The notes under the pieces were generated by a model. The model ran no database searches, was not told where the DNA came from, and saw only the letters and a list, made by a program, of their open reading frames with translations. Made by a program: the position numbers and the translations under genes. DNA of 64,000 bases from Streptomyces tuirus (GTDB lineage Bacteria; Actinomycetota; Actinomycetes; Streptomycetales; Streptomycetaceae). Every line of letters starts with the position of its first letter. Positions within the stretch are counted from its first letter, which is position 1. Shown one piece after another: positions 48,430-56,571 of the stretch. Location of the stretch: the NCBI GenBank assembly GCA_018195615.1, contig JAGTPG010000002.1, positions 4,767,501 to 4,831,500 on the forward strand. Reading direction: 5' to 3'.

Positions 48430-48494
48430 TGATGTATCGAGTCGATACATCAGCGCGACACATCGGACCGACACATCAGTCCGATACATGCGCA
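48430..48494 (+). promoter_or_regulatory. PadR operator: 23-bp palindrome plus 13-bp tandem repeats
   Basis: TGATGTATCGA-G-TCGATACATCA (48430-48452) is a perfect palindrome. Its right arm begins a run of four 13-bp units: CGATACATCAGCG, CGACACATCGGAC, CGACACATCAGTC, CGATACATGCGCA (starting 48443, 48456, 48469, 48482). The array ends 22 bases before the PadR gene start and overlaps where its promoter must be. Confidence 0.75.
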
Positions 48495-48516
48495 CCGCGG
48501 CAGAGAGGAGGCGACG

Positions 48517-49190
48517 ATGAGCCGGCGTTCCGGGATCCTCGAGTTCGCCGTACTCGGCCTGCTCCGCGAATCCCCGATGCACGGCTATGAGCTGCGCAAA
48601 CGGCTCAACACGTCACTGGGCGTGTTCCGTGCGTTCAGCTACGGCACGCTGTACCCCTGCCTCAAGACGCTGGTCGCCAACGGCTGGTTGATCGAGGAGC
48701 AGGGGAGCGAATCCGAGGCCGCTCCCCTCACTGGCCGCCGCGCCAAGATCGTCTACCGGCTCACGGCGGAGGGTAAGGAGCACTTCGAGCAGCTGCTCTC
48801 GCAGACCGGGCCCGACGCGTACGAGGACGAGACCTTCGCAGCCCGTTTCGCTTTCTTCGGGCAAACCTCACGCGATGTGCGCATGCGGGTGCTGGAGGGC
48901 CGCCGCAGCCGGCTGGAGGAGCGCCTGGAGAAGATGCGCGTCTCCCTGGCCCGGACCCGGGAGCGACTCGACGACTACACGCTTGAGCTCCAGCGCCACG
49001 GGATGGAGTCCGTGGAGCGCGAGGTGCGCTGGCTGAACGAGCTCATCGAGAGCGAGCGGGCGGGGCGAGACCTGAAGGGTGCCGCCCCGGGGGAGCCCGA
49101 CTCGAGTGACACCACATCTGGAGCGTCGGGCGGCCTGCCCCGGCCGGGGGCGACCCCCGGCCGGATACGCCCGACGACACCGCCACGTGA
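48517..49190 (+). CDS. PadR-family transcriptional regulator, frame broken near the end
   Basis: About 225 residues. The PadR winged helix is ILEFAVLGLLRESPMHGYEL followed by RKRLNTSLGVFRAFSYGTLY, with the wing KIVYRLTAEGKEHFEQLL. A long C-terminal coiled-coil helix (LEGRRSRLEERLEKMRVSLA) mediates dimerisation. After GASGGLPRP one G is missing near 49150; repaired, it ends GGDPRPDTPDDTAT. GAGAGGAGG lies just before the ATG. It is transcribed towards ino1 and 44 bases separate them, so it may regulate inositol/mycothiol supply as well as itself. Confidence 0.92.
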
Positions 49191-49234
49191 GAGCCCTCGC
49201 AGGGCCTCACTCGTACACACAGGGAGCAACCGGA

Positions 49235-50317
49235 ATGGGTTCGGTTCGCGTAGCCATCGTCGGCGTGGGCAACTGCGCCGCATCGCTGGTACAGGGAGTC
49301 GAGTACTACAAGGACGCCGACCCGGCGTCCAAGGTGCCGGGCCTGATGCACGTCCAGTTCGGCGACTACCACGTCCGCGACGTCGAGTTCGTCGCCGCGT
49401 TCGACGTGGACGCCAAGAAGGTCGGCCTCGACCTCGCGGACGCCATCGGCGCCTCCGAGAACAACACCATCAAGATCTGCGACGTACCCCGTTCCGGTGT
49501 GACGGTCCAGCGCGGCCACACCCTCGACGGCCTCGGCCGGTACTACCGCGAGACCATCGAGGAGTCCGCCGAGGAGCCGGTCGACGTCGTCCAGGTCCTC
49601 AAGGACAAGCAGGTCGACGTCCTGGTCTGCTACCTGCCGGTCGGTTCCGAGGACGCGGCGAAGTTCTACGCCCAGTGCGCCCTCGACGCCAAGGTCGCCT
49701 TCGTCAACGCCCTTCCGGTCTTCATCGCCGGCACCAAGGAGTGGGCCGACAAGTTCACCGAGGCGGGCGTCCCGATCGTCGGCGACGACATCAAGTCGCA
49801 GGTCGGCGCCACCATCACGCACCGCGTCATGGCGAAGCTGTTCGAGGACCGGGGCGTCATCCTGGACCGCACGATGCAGCTGAACGTCGGCGGCAACATG
49901 GACTTCAAGAACATGCTCGAGCGCGACCGCCTCGAGTCGAAGAAGATCTCCAAGACGCAGGCCGTCACCTCCCAGATCCGCGACCGCGAACTGGGCGAGG
50001 GCAACGTCCACATCGGCCCGTCCGACTACGTCGCCTGGCTGGACGACCGCAAGTGGGCCTACGTCCGCCTCGAGGGCCGCGCCTTCGGTGACGTCCCGCT
50101 GAACCTGGAGTACAAGCTGGAGGTCTGGGACTCCCCGAACTCCGCCGGCGTCATCATCGACGCGCTGCGCGCCGCGAAGATCGCCAAGGACCGCGGCATC
50201 GGCGGCCCCGTGCTCTCCGCGTCGAGCTACTTCATGAAGTCCCCGCCCGTGCAGTACTTCGACGACGAGGCCCGCGAGAACGTCGAGAAGTTCATCAAGG
50301 GTGAGGTCGAGCGCTGA
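49235..50317 (+). CDS. ino1: myo-Inositol-1-phosphate synthase
   Basis: 360 residues, unbroken. MGSVRVAIVGVGNCAASLVQG is the NAD-binding start of the archaeal/actinobacterial type, with GDDIKSQVGATITHR and LNVGGNMDFKNMLERDRLES conserved. It isomerises glucose-6-phosphate to inositol-1-phosphate, the precursor of mycothiol and phosphatidylinositol. AGGGAG lies 8 bases before the ATG at 49235. It is probably cotranscribed with padR; a strong hairpin follows. Confidence 0.95.
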   Translation: MGSVRVAIVGVGNCAASLVQGVEYYKDADPASKVPGLMHVQFGDYHVRDVEFVAAFDVDAKKVGLDLADAIGASENNTIKICDVPRSGVTVQRGHTLDGLGRYYRETIEESAEEPVDVVQVLKDKQVDVLVCYLPVGSEDAAKFYAQCALDAKVAFVNALPVFIAGTKEWADKFTEAGVPIVGDDIKSQVGATITHRVMAKLFEDRGVILDRTMQLNVGGNMDFKNMLERDRLESKKISKTQAVTSQIRDRELGEGNVHIGPSDYVAWLDDRKWAYVRLEGRAFGDVPLNLEYKLEVWDSPNSAGVIIDALRAAKIAKDRGIGGPVLSASSYFMKSPPVQYFDDEARENVEKFIKGEVER

Positions 50318-50350
50318 CGCGCCGCAACGAGTCGCTCCTGCCAGGGCTGT

Positions 50351-50384
50351 GAGGGTCCCCGGGTCGCACGACCCGGGGACCCTC
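50351..50384 (+). terminator. Terminator hairpin after ino1
   Basis: GAGGGTCCCCGGGTCG pairs exactly with CGACCCGGGGACCCTC around a 2-base loop. Confidence 0.8.
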
Positions 50385-50405
50385 CCCATATGTGAGGCTG
50401 TGCCC

Positions 50406-51668
50406 ATGGCCGTCGTCCGTGACCTGCGCGTCCTGTTGCGCTTCCAGGGCTTCCGGCGCCTGCTCGCCGTGCGGCTGCTCTCCCAGGGCGCCGACGGCGT
50501 CTACCAGGTCGCGCTCGCCGCGTATGTAGTCTTCTCGCCGGAGAAGCAGACCTCGGCGACCGCGGTCGCCTCCGCGATGGCGGTGCTGCTGCTCCCGTAC
50601 TCCCTCGTCGGCCCCTTCGCCGGTGTCCTCCTGGACCGCTGGCGGCGCCGTCAGGTCCTGCTGTACGGCAGCCTGTTGCGCGCCCTGCTCGCCTCCGCGA
50701 CCGCCCTGCTGATACTCAGTCCGGCTCCGGACTGGCTCTTCTACGTCTCCGCCCTGTGCGTCACCGCGGTCAACCGGTTCGTCCTCTCCGGCCTGTCGGC
50801 GGCCCTGCCCCGTGTGGTCGATGCCGAGCGCCTGGTCCTCGCCAACTCCCTTTCCCCTACCGCCGGAACGCTGGCGGCGACCGCGGGCGGCGGCGTCGCC
50901 TTCGTCGTCCGCCTGGTGGTGGCGGACTCCGACGCGGCCGTGGTGCTCGTGGGTGCCGGCCTGTATCTCTGCGCGGCCGTGGCATCGCTGAGCATGGCCC
51001 GCGAACTCCTCGGCCCTGACCGGAACCTGGTGCGCGAGCGGATCGGGGCGGCTCTGTCGGGCACCGCCCGCGACCTGGCGGCGGGCGTACGTCACCTGGC
51101 CCAGCCGTCGCGCCGGGAGGCCGCCTGGGCGCTCGCGGCGATGGCGCTGATGCGGTTCTGCTACGGCGCCCTGCTGGTGATGCTGCTGATGCTCTGCCGG
51201 TACGCGCTCACCTCGACCACCGACGACGGACTCGCCCTGCTGGGGCTGGCGTTGGGTGCCTCCGGCGCCGGCTTCTTCGCGGCGGCCGTGGTGACGCCCT
51301 GGGCAGCGGGGCGGCTGGGGCCGGGGCGCTGGATCGTGGTGTGCGCGGGAGCCGCCGCGGTCCTTGAACCCGCCCTGGGGCTGCCGTTCGCCACGGCACC
51401 GCTGCTGGTCGCGGCCTTCGTGCTGGGCCTGACCACGCAGGGCGCGAAGATCTCCACGGACACCATCGTCCAGTCCTGCGTCGAGGACGGCTTCCGTGGC
51501 CGGATCTTCTCCGTTTACGACGTCCTCTTCAACGTCGCCTTCGTCGGCGCCGCCGCCGTGGCCGCCCTGATGCTGCCGCCGGACGGCCGGTCCGTGCCTC
51601 TGGTGATCACGGTGGCCGTTATCTACGCGTCGGTAGCTGTGGCTATGGCCCGGTTTGGCCGCCAGTAA
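50406..51668 (+). CDS. MFS transporter
   Basis: 420 residues, 12 hydrophobic helices, no frame break. FRRLLAVRLLSQGADGVYQV opens it, and GPFAGVLLDRWRRRQVLLYG is the MFS loop motif. The second half has ADNTIVQ-like DTIVQSCVEDGFRGRIFSVY, seen in the enterobactin/macrolide-type exporters (MFS_3). The substrate is unknown. It starts 22 bases after the ino1 terminator, so its own promoter must overlap that. Confidence 0.88.
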   Translation: MAVVRDLRVLLRFQGFRRLLAVRLLSQGADGVYQVALAAYVVFSPEKQTSATAVASAMAVLLLPYSLVGPFAGVLLDRWRRRQVLLYGSLLRALLASATALLILSPAPDWLFYVSALCVTAVNRFVLSGLSAALPRVVDAERLVLANSLSPTAGTLAATAGGGVAFVVRLVVADSDAAVVLVGAGLYLCAAVASLSMARELLGPDRNLVRERIGAALSGTARDLAAGVRHLAQPSRREAAWALAAMALMRFCYGALLVMLLMLCRYALTSTTDDGLALLGLALGASGAGFFAAAVVTPWAAGRLGPGRWIVVCAGAAAVLEPALGLPFATAPLLVAAFVLGLTTQGAKISTDTIVQSCVEDGFRGRIFSVYDVLFNVAFVGAAAVAALMLPPDGRSVPLVITVAVIYASVAVAMARFGRQ

Positions 51669-51792
51669 GTGTCACATCAATGACACAGAGCCACTCCTGA
51701 CTACTGGCTTGTCAGTGGGGATCGCTACCTTACGTGGGTCTTATCTCGCGACATGTTCGCGTCACTCATCCATGCTTTAGGGGGACCCCCAA

Positions 51793-52305
51793 GTGACTAC
51801 TCCGCCGCCCCAGGGCAACCCGTTCGCACAGGGCCAGCCCGCGGGTCAGCCCCAGGCTCCGTACCCGCCGCAGGGTGGCTACCCCCAGCAGCCCGGTCAG
51901 CCCGGCTTCCCGCCTCAGGGTGCGGCTCCGTACGCTCCGGTTCCGCCGCAGCCGGCCCGCCGCAAGCTCAGCTTCAAGACCATCAAGAACATCGTCATCG
52001 TCGTCGCCGCGGCGACTGCGATCGTCGGCGGCTACATAGCCAGTCGGGACGACGCCAACACGGCGGCCGTCGGCGACTGCATGCACCGGGGCAGCACCAG
52101 CGACAACAACCCGGACCTCGAGGTCGTCAAGTGCGACGACGCGAAGGCCCAGTACGTGGTGCTGGCCAAGATCGAGGGCTCGTTCCTTACGGAGACGCTG
52201 GCGTCGAGCAAGTGCGAGGCCGAATCCAAGGACTTCCAGTACACGTACACCGAGAGCGGTGACGGCAAGGACTTCCTGCTCTGCCTGAAGGACTACAAGA
52301 AGTAA
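51793..52305 (+). CDS. Pro/Gln-rich membrane-anchored protein (LppU-like)
   Basis: 170 residues. A 50-residue Pro/Gln/Gly-rich cytoplasmic head (GNPFAQGQPAGQPQ) and a short basic stretch precede one helix (IKNIVIVVAAATAIVGGYIA). The extracytoplasmic C-terminus (about 105 residues) has four Cys (GDCMHRGS, KCDDAK, SKCEAES, LLCLKD), likely two disulfides. This layout is common in Streptomyces LppU-type proteins, of unknown role. GTG at 51793 follows AGGGGGA. The gene ends in the large parS-palindrome terminators. Confidence 0.78.
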   Translation: MTTPPPQGNPFAQGQPAGQPQAPYPPQGGYPQQPGQPGFPPQGAAPYAPVPPQPARRKLSFKTIKNIVIVVAAATAIVGGYIASRDDANTAAVGDCMHRGSTSDNNPDLEVVKCDDAKAQYVVLAKIEGSFLTETLASSKCEAESKDFQYTYTESGDGKDFLLCLKDYKK

Positions 52306-52312
52306 GGCAGAC

Positions 52313-52360
52313 ACAGACCCGGGGGCGGTGTTTCACGTGAAACACCGCCCCCGGGTCTGT
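52313..52360. terminator. 48-bp perfect palindrome containing a parS site
   Basis: The 14-bp parS at 52330-52343 is the centre of a perfect inverted repeat whose arms run ACAGACCCGGGGGCGG to 52328 and on through the parS half. Placed 8 bases after a stop codon between convergent genes, it reads as a terminator with parS at its tip. Confidence 0.85.
52330..52343. other. parS (ParB-binding) site in the tip of a terminator palindrome
   Basis: Perfect GTTTCACGTGAAAC at the centre of the 48-bp palindrome 52313-52360. Confidence 0.93.
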
Positions 52361-52388
52361 CGTCTCGGCTCGTCTCGGCTCGTCTCCC

Positions 52389-52422
52389 ACGGGGTCATGT
52401 TTCACGTGAAACATGACCCCGT
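52389..52422. terminator. 34-bp perfect palindrome containing a second parS site
   Basis: parS 52399-52412 is centred in a perfect palindrome with arms ACGGGGTCATG, 69 bases from the first and 10 bases from the cca stop. It should terminate the leftward cca transcript. Confidence 0.85.
52399..52412. other. parS (ParB-binding) site in the tip of a second palindrome
   Basis: Perfect GTTTCACGTGAAAC at the centre of the 34-bp palindrome 52389-52422. Confidence 0.93.
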
Positions 52423-52431
52423 TTCACAGCC

Positions 52432-53877
52432 TCAGCCCTCCTGCCCGGCCCACCACTCCTTCAGTGCGGCCACCGCGGCGTCATGCTCCATCGGCCCGTT
52501 CTCCAGGCGCAGCTCCAGCATGTGCTTGTACGCGCGGCCGATCACAGGGCCGGGACCGACTCCGAGGATCTCCATGATCTGGTTGCCGTCGAGGTCCGGG
52601 CGGATCGAGTCCAGCTCCTCCTGCTCCTGAAGCCGGTCGATCCGCTCCTCCAGGCCGTCGTACGCACGCGACAGGGCTGCCGCCTTGCGCTTGTTGCGCG
52701 TGGTGCAGTCCGAGCGGGTCAGCCTGTGGAGACGGTCGAGGAGCGGGCCCGCGTCACGGACATAGCGGCGAACCGCGGAGTCCGTCCATTCGCCGGTGCC
52801 GTAGCCGTGGAAGCGGAGGTGGAGTTCGACCAGACGTGAGACGTCCTTCACCAGCTCGTTGGAGTACTTGAGCGCCGTCATGCGCTTCTTGGTCATCTTC
52901 GCCCCGACCACCTCGTGGTGGTGGAACGAGACCCGGCCGTCCTTCTCGAAGCGACGGGTGCGCGGCTTGCCGATGTCGTGCAGCAGGGCTGCCAGGCGCA
53001 GCGTCAGGTCGGGACCGTCGTCCTCCAGCGCCATCGCCTGCTCCAAGACGATCAGCGTGTGGTCGTAGACGTCCTTGTGCCGGTGGTGCTCGTCACGCTC
53101 CAGACGCAAGGCCGGCAGCTCGGGCAGCACACGGTCGGCGAGGCCCGTCTCGACGAGCAGCGCCAGCCCCTTGCGCGGGTGCCGGGACAGAATCAGCTTG
53201 TTCAGCTCGTCCCGCACCCGCTCGGCCGAGACGATCTCGATACGCCCGGCCATCTCCTTCATCGCCGTGATGACCTCGGGGGCCAGCTCGAAGTCGAGCT
53301 GAGCCGCGAAGCGCGCGGCCCGCATCATCCGCAGCGGGTCGTCCGAGAAGGACTCCTCCGGGGTGCCAGGAGTGCGCAGCACGTGCGACGCGAGGTCCTC
53401 GAGCCCGCCGTGCGGATCGATGAACTCCTTCTCCGGCAGCGCCACGGCCATCGCGTTCACCGTGAAGTCACGGCGGACGAGGTCCTCCTCGATGGAGTCG
53501 CCGTACGACACCTCGGGCTTACGGGAGGTCCGGTCGTACGCCTCCGACCGGTAGGTGGTCACCTCGATCTGGTAGCCGCCCTTGTGCGCGCCGACGGTTC
53601 CGAAGGCGATCCCGACGTCCCAGACGGCATCCGCCCAAGGGCGCACGATCTTGAGTACGTCCTGGGGCCGGGCGTCGGTTGTGAAGTCCAAGTCGTTGCC
53701 GAGCCGGCCCAGCAGCGCGTCCCGGACCGAGCCGCCGACCAGGGCGAGGGAGAACCCGGCCTCCTGGAAGCGGCGGGCGAGGTCGTCGGCGACAGGAGCG
53801 ACCCGCAGCAGTTCACCCACCGCGCGATGCTGCACCTGGCTCAGGACACTGGGCGTTTCTTCGTTGACGTTCGGCAC
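52432..53877 (-). CDS. cca: CCA tRNA nucleotidyltransferase (with HD domain)
   Basis: 481 residues. The class II nucleotidyltransferase head GFSLALVGGSVRDALLGRLG then NDLDFTTDARP, RRDFTVNAMAV and DDPLRMMRAARFAAQ adds or repairs the tRNA 3' CCA end. It has an HD domain (RLAALLHDIGKPRTRR; HHHEVVGAKM). GTG at 53877 is chosen since VPNVNEETPSVLSQVQHRAV is the actinobacterial start; the ATG at 53937 adds 20 residues without similarity. It is unbroken. Confidence 0.93.
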   Translation of the reverse strand: MPNVNEETPSVLSQVQHRAVGELLRVAPVADDLARRFQEAGFSLALVGGSVRDALLGRLGNDLDFTTDARPQDVLKIVRPWADAVWDVGIAFGTVGAHKGGYQIEVTTYRSEAYDRTSRKPEVSYGDSIEEDLVRRDFTVNAMAVALPEKEFIDPHGGLEDLASHVLRTPGTPEESFSDDPLRMMRAARFAAQLDFELAPEVITAMKEMAGRIEIVSAERVRDELNKLILSRHPRKGLALLVETGLADRVLPELPALRLERDEHHRHKDVYDHTLIVLEQAMALEDDGPDLTLRLAALLHDIGKPRTRRFEKDGRVSFHHHEVVGAKMTKKRMTALKYSNELVKDVSRLVELHLRFHGYGTGEWTDSAVRRYVRDAGPLLDRLHRLTRSDCTTRNKRKAAALSRAYDGLEERIDRLQEQEELDSIRPDLDGNQIMEILGVGPGPVIGRAYKHMLELRLENGPMEHDAAVAALKEWWAGQEG

Positions 53878-54134
53878 AACAGAAGAGGGTACGTGGCCCG
53901 GACGGCCCCGAGCTCCCCCTGTTGCGCATGCAGACACGTCCGCTCATAGGCGCAGAAGACTGTCCTTGAGATGTAAAGGACAGCTCCCCTTCCATAGGGT
54001 CACATATCAGACACCGCGCTGCCGGGCGGCGATCTTGTGGAACGGACCGCGGCACTTCCCCTCAGCGCGCATCGTTACCATGCGTGGACGCACATTCCGA
54101 CGACCACTGACGACGACGAGGGACGGACGAGCGC

Positions 54135-56528
54135 GTGGCCGAGGCGGCAGACTTCCAGGGGACCAGTGCCTCACCTGCCCGCCGGTGGCTGCGGCGCACC
54201 GGGGCACTGCTCGCCGGTGCGCCCCTGCTGGCCGGACTCCTCCAGCTGCCCGCCGCGACGCCGGCGGAAGCGGCCGGACAGGAGACCCCGCAGGCTGCCT
54301 CCGGCTCGGGCTCGGTGTCCGTCGCGGTCGACTCGCTCAGCCCCAGCGCCCCCACCGAGGGCGACACGGTGACCGTGACGGGCACAGTCACCAACAACGG
54401 CAAGCAGGCAGTCACCGACGCCCACGTCGACCTACGGGTCGGCCCCCCGCTCGAAACCCGTTCGGGCATCGACACCCTCGCCAAGAAGAGCACCGACCTC
54501 CAGGGGTCCCTCGGCGAGGAGGTCGGCGGAAAGTACACCGAGAAGTTCCCCAAGCTCACCCCCGGTGTGGCGGAGCCCTTCACCATCTCCGTACCGGCCG
54601 ACGAGCTGGACCTCGGCCAGGACGGCGTCTACCAACTGGCCGTCGCGCTCTCCGGCGAGACCTCCGCACAGCCCTGGGACCGGCTCCTCGGTATCCAGCG
54701 CACGTTCCTGCCGTGGCAGCCGGAGGAGGCCGGCACCAAGACGAAGACCACGTTCCTGTGGCCGCTCGTCTCCAGCACCCACATGGCGGCCGAGACAGGG
54801 TCGAACGAACAGCAGACCCCGGTCTTCCGCGACGACGAGCTCGCCAAGGAGCTCGCCCCGGGCGGCCGCCTCGACCAGATGGTGTCGCTGGGCAAGGGCC
54901 TCGACGTCACATGGGTGGTCGATCCGGACCTGCTGGCGTCCGTCGACGCGATGACGAGGAGCTACCAGGTCCGCGCTGCGGACGGCACCACCACCTCCGG
55001 CAAGAACCAGGAGCTCGCCAGGCACTGGCTCGCCGAGCTCCAGCAGGCAGTCGCGGACAAGGAGGTCGTCGCCCTGCCGTACGGCGACCCGGACCTGGCC
55101 TCCCTCGCCCACAACGGCACGAACGTCACCGGCTCCCTGAGCCACCTCAAGGAAGCCACCGACGTCATCGACGAGACGATCCCGACGATCCTCCACGTGA
55201 AACCGTCCACGGACTTCGCATGGCCCGTGGACGGCGCCGTCGACCCGTCGATCGTGAAGGTCGCCACCTCCGCGGGCGCCGACAAGGTGATCGCCCGCAG
55301 CGACAGCCTCCAGGACGACCTGTCGTACACGCCCTCCGCGGCCCGGCCCATCGGCGGCGGCACCACAGCGGTCGTCGCGGACTCCAGGATGTCCACGGCG
55401 TTCCAGGGCAACCTGACGAAGGCCTCCACGTCCACGCTCGCCGTACAGCGCTTCCTGGCCCAGAGCCTGACGCTCGGCCTGCAGACCGGCAAGCAGCGCA
55501 GCGTGGTCGTCGCCCCGCAGCGCATGCCCACCGGGAACCAGGCACAGGCCATGGCCGAGGCGCTGGCGGCCCTCCAGGGAGGTAACTGGTCGGAGTCCCA
55601 GGACCTCGCGGCCGCCGCCAAGGCCAAGCCGGACCCGGCGGCCAACACGAAGGTGCCCCCGGGCTCCGCCTACCCGTCCTCGCTCCGCAAGCAGGAACTG
55701 AAGCGGGCCGCCTTCGAGCAGATCGCCAGGACGCAGGGCAAGCTCGACAAGTTCAAGGTGGTGCTCACCCGCCAGTCCCGGGTGGTGACCCCGTTCGGCC
55801 GGGCCATGAACCGCGAGATGTCCACGTCGTGGCGCGGCCGGGGCGTCGCGGCGGTGGGATACCGCGACGACATCGAGTCGTACCTCGACGGGCTCATCGA
55901 CGGGGTCAAGCTGATCAAGAAGTCCGAGACAAAGCTCTCCGGGCGCAGCGCCACGATCCCCGTGACCGTCCAGAACAACCTGGTCCAGGGTGTCGAGCAC
56001 CTGACGCTGCGGCTCACCTCGAAGAACCCGACACGACTGAAGATCGGTGGCGCCGCCTACGACGAGCAGCCGGTCACCGTGAACGGCGGCCACAGCCAGT
56101 CGGTGAAGTTCACCACGTCCGCCAACGCCAACGGCCGGGCGGAAGTGGTCGCCCAGCTGTACACCGAGGACGGCCAGAAGTACGGCGCCCCCGTCACCTT
56201 CGACGTGAAGGTCACCGAGGTCACGGCCACCGTGATGCTGGTCATCGGCGGTGGCGTCCTGCTCCTTGTCCTCGCCGGCTTCCGGATGTACACCCAGCGC
56301 AAGCGCGCCGCCGCCCGCGACGCCGAGGACGGCGCGGGCGAGGCGAACGACGACGTCGACGGCCCGGTCGGCGCTCCGCAGAACCCGGAAGCCCCCGGCG
56401 ACCGTCTCAAGGAGGAGTCCGAGGCCGGCGCACAGGCAGACGCCCCGGAGCAGCCGAGTGACCCGGCCCCGGACACCGCAGCGGAAAGCGCCGACCCGTC
56501 CGCCACGGGTGAGAGAGTGGACCGTTGA
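54135..56528 (+). CDS. Large secreted, C-terminally anchored protein (DUF6049-like)
   Basis: 797 residues, unbroken. A signal peptide (RRWLRRTGALLAGAPLLAGL then LQLPAATPAEA) is followed by an Ig-like domain (SVAVDSLSPSAPTEGDTVTV), several folded regions and a C-terminal helix (VTATVMLVIGGGVLLLVLAG) with a short acidic tail. This architecture matches DUF6049, found just upstream of murJ in actinobacteria. The function is unknown; contact with MurJ or the cell wall is a reasonable inference. GTG at 54135 is chosen by the signal peptide. Confidence 0.85.
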   Translation: MAEAADFQGTSASPARRWLRRTGALLAGAPLLAGLLQLPAATPAEAAGQETPQAASGSGSVSVAVDSLSPSAPTEGDTVTVTGTVTNNGKQAVTDAHVDLRVGPPLETRSGIDTLAKKSTDLQGSLGEEVGGKYTEKFPKLTPGVAEPFTISVPADELDLGQDGVYQLAVALSGETSAQPWDRLLGIQRTFLPWQPEEAGTKTKTTFLWPLVSSTHMAAETGSNEQQTPVFRDDELAKELAPGGRLDQMVSLGKGLDVTWVVDPDLLASVDAMTRSYQVRAADGTTTSGKNQELARHWLAELQQAVADKEVVALPYGDPDLASLAHNGTNVTGSLSHLKEATDVIDETIPTILHVKPSTDFAWPVDGAVDPSIVKVATSAGADKVIARSDSLQDDLSYTPSAARPIGGGTTAVVADSRMSTAFQGNLTKASTSTLAVQRFLAQSLTLGLQTGKQRSVVVAPQRMPTGNQAQAMAEALAALQGGNWSESQDLAAAAKAKPDPAANTKVPPGSAYPSSLRKQELKRAAFEQIARTQGKLDKFKVVLTRQSRVVTPFGRAMNREMSTSWRGRGVAAVGYRDDIESYLDGLIDGVKLIKKSETKLSGRSATIPVTVQNNLVQGVEHLTLRLTSKNPTRLKIGGAAYDEQPVTVNGGHSQSVKFTTSANANGRAEVVAQLYTEDGQKYGAPVTFDVKVTEVTATVMLVIGGGVLLLVLAGFRMYTQRKRAAARDAEDGAGEANDDVDGPVGAPQNPEAPGDRLKEESEAGAQADAPEQPSDPAPDTAAESADPSATGERVDR

Positions 56529-56571
56529 GATGTCGTGGCCGGTGGGCCCGGGACGATGAGGTGGTGTAACC

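Noticed and set aside
48443..48494. 13-bp iterons as a plasmid-type origin
   Set aside because: They lie within 22 bases of a PadR start, share the palindrome arm and have no replication gene nearby; an operator is the simpler reading.
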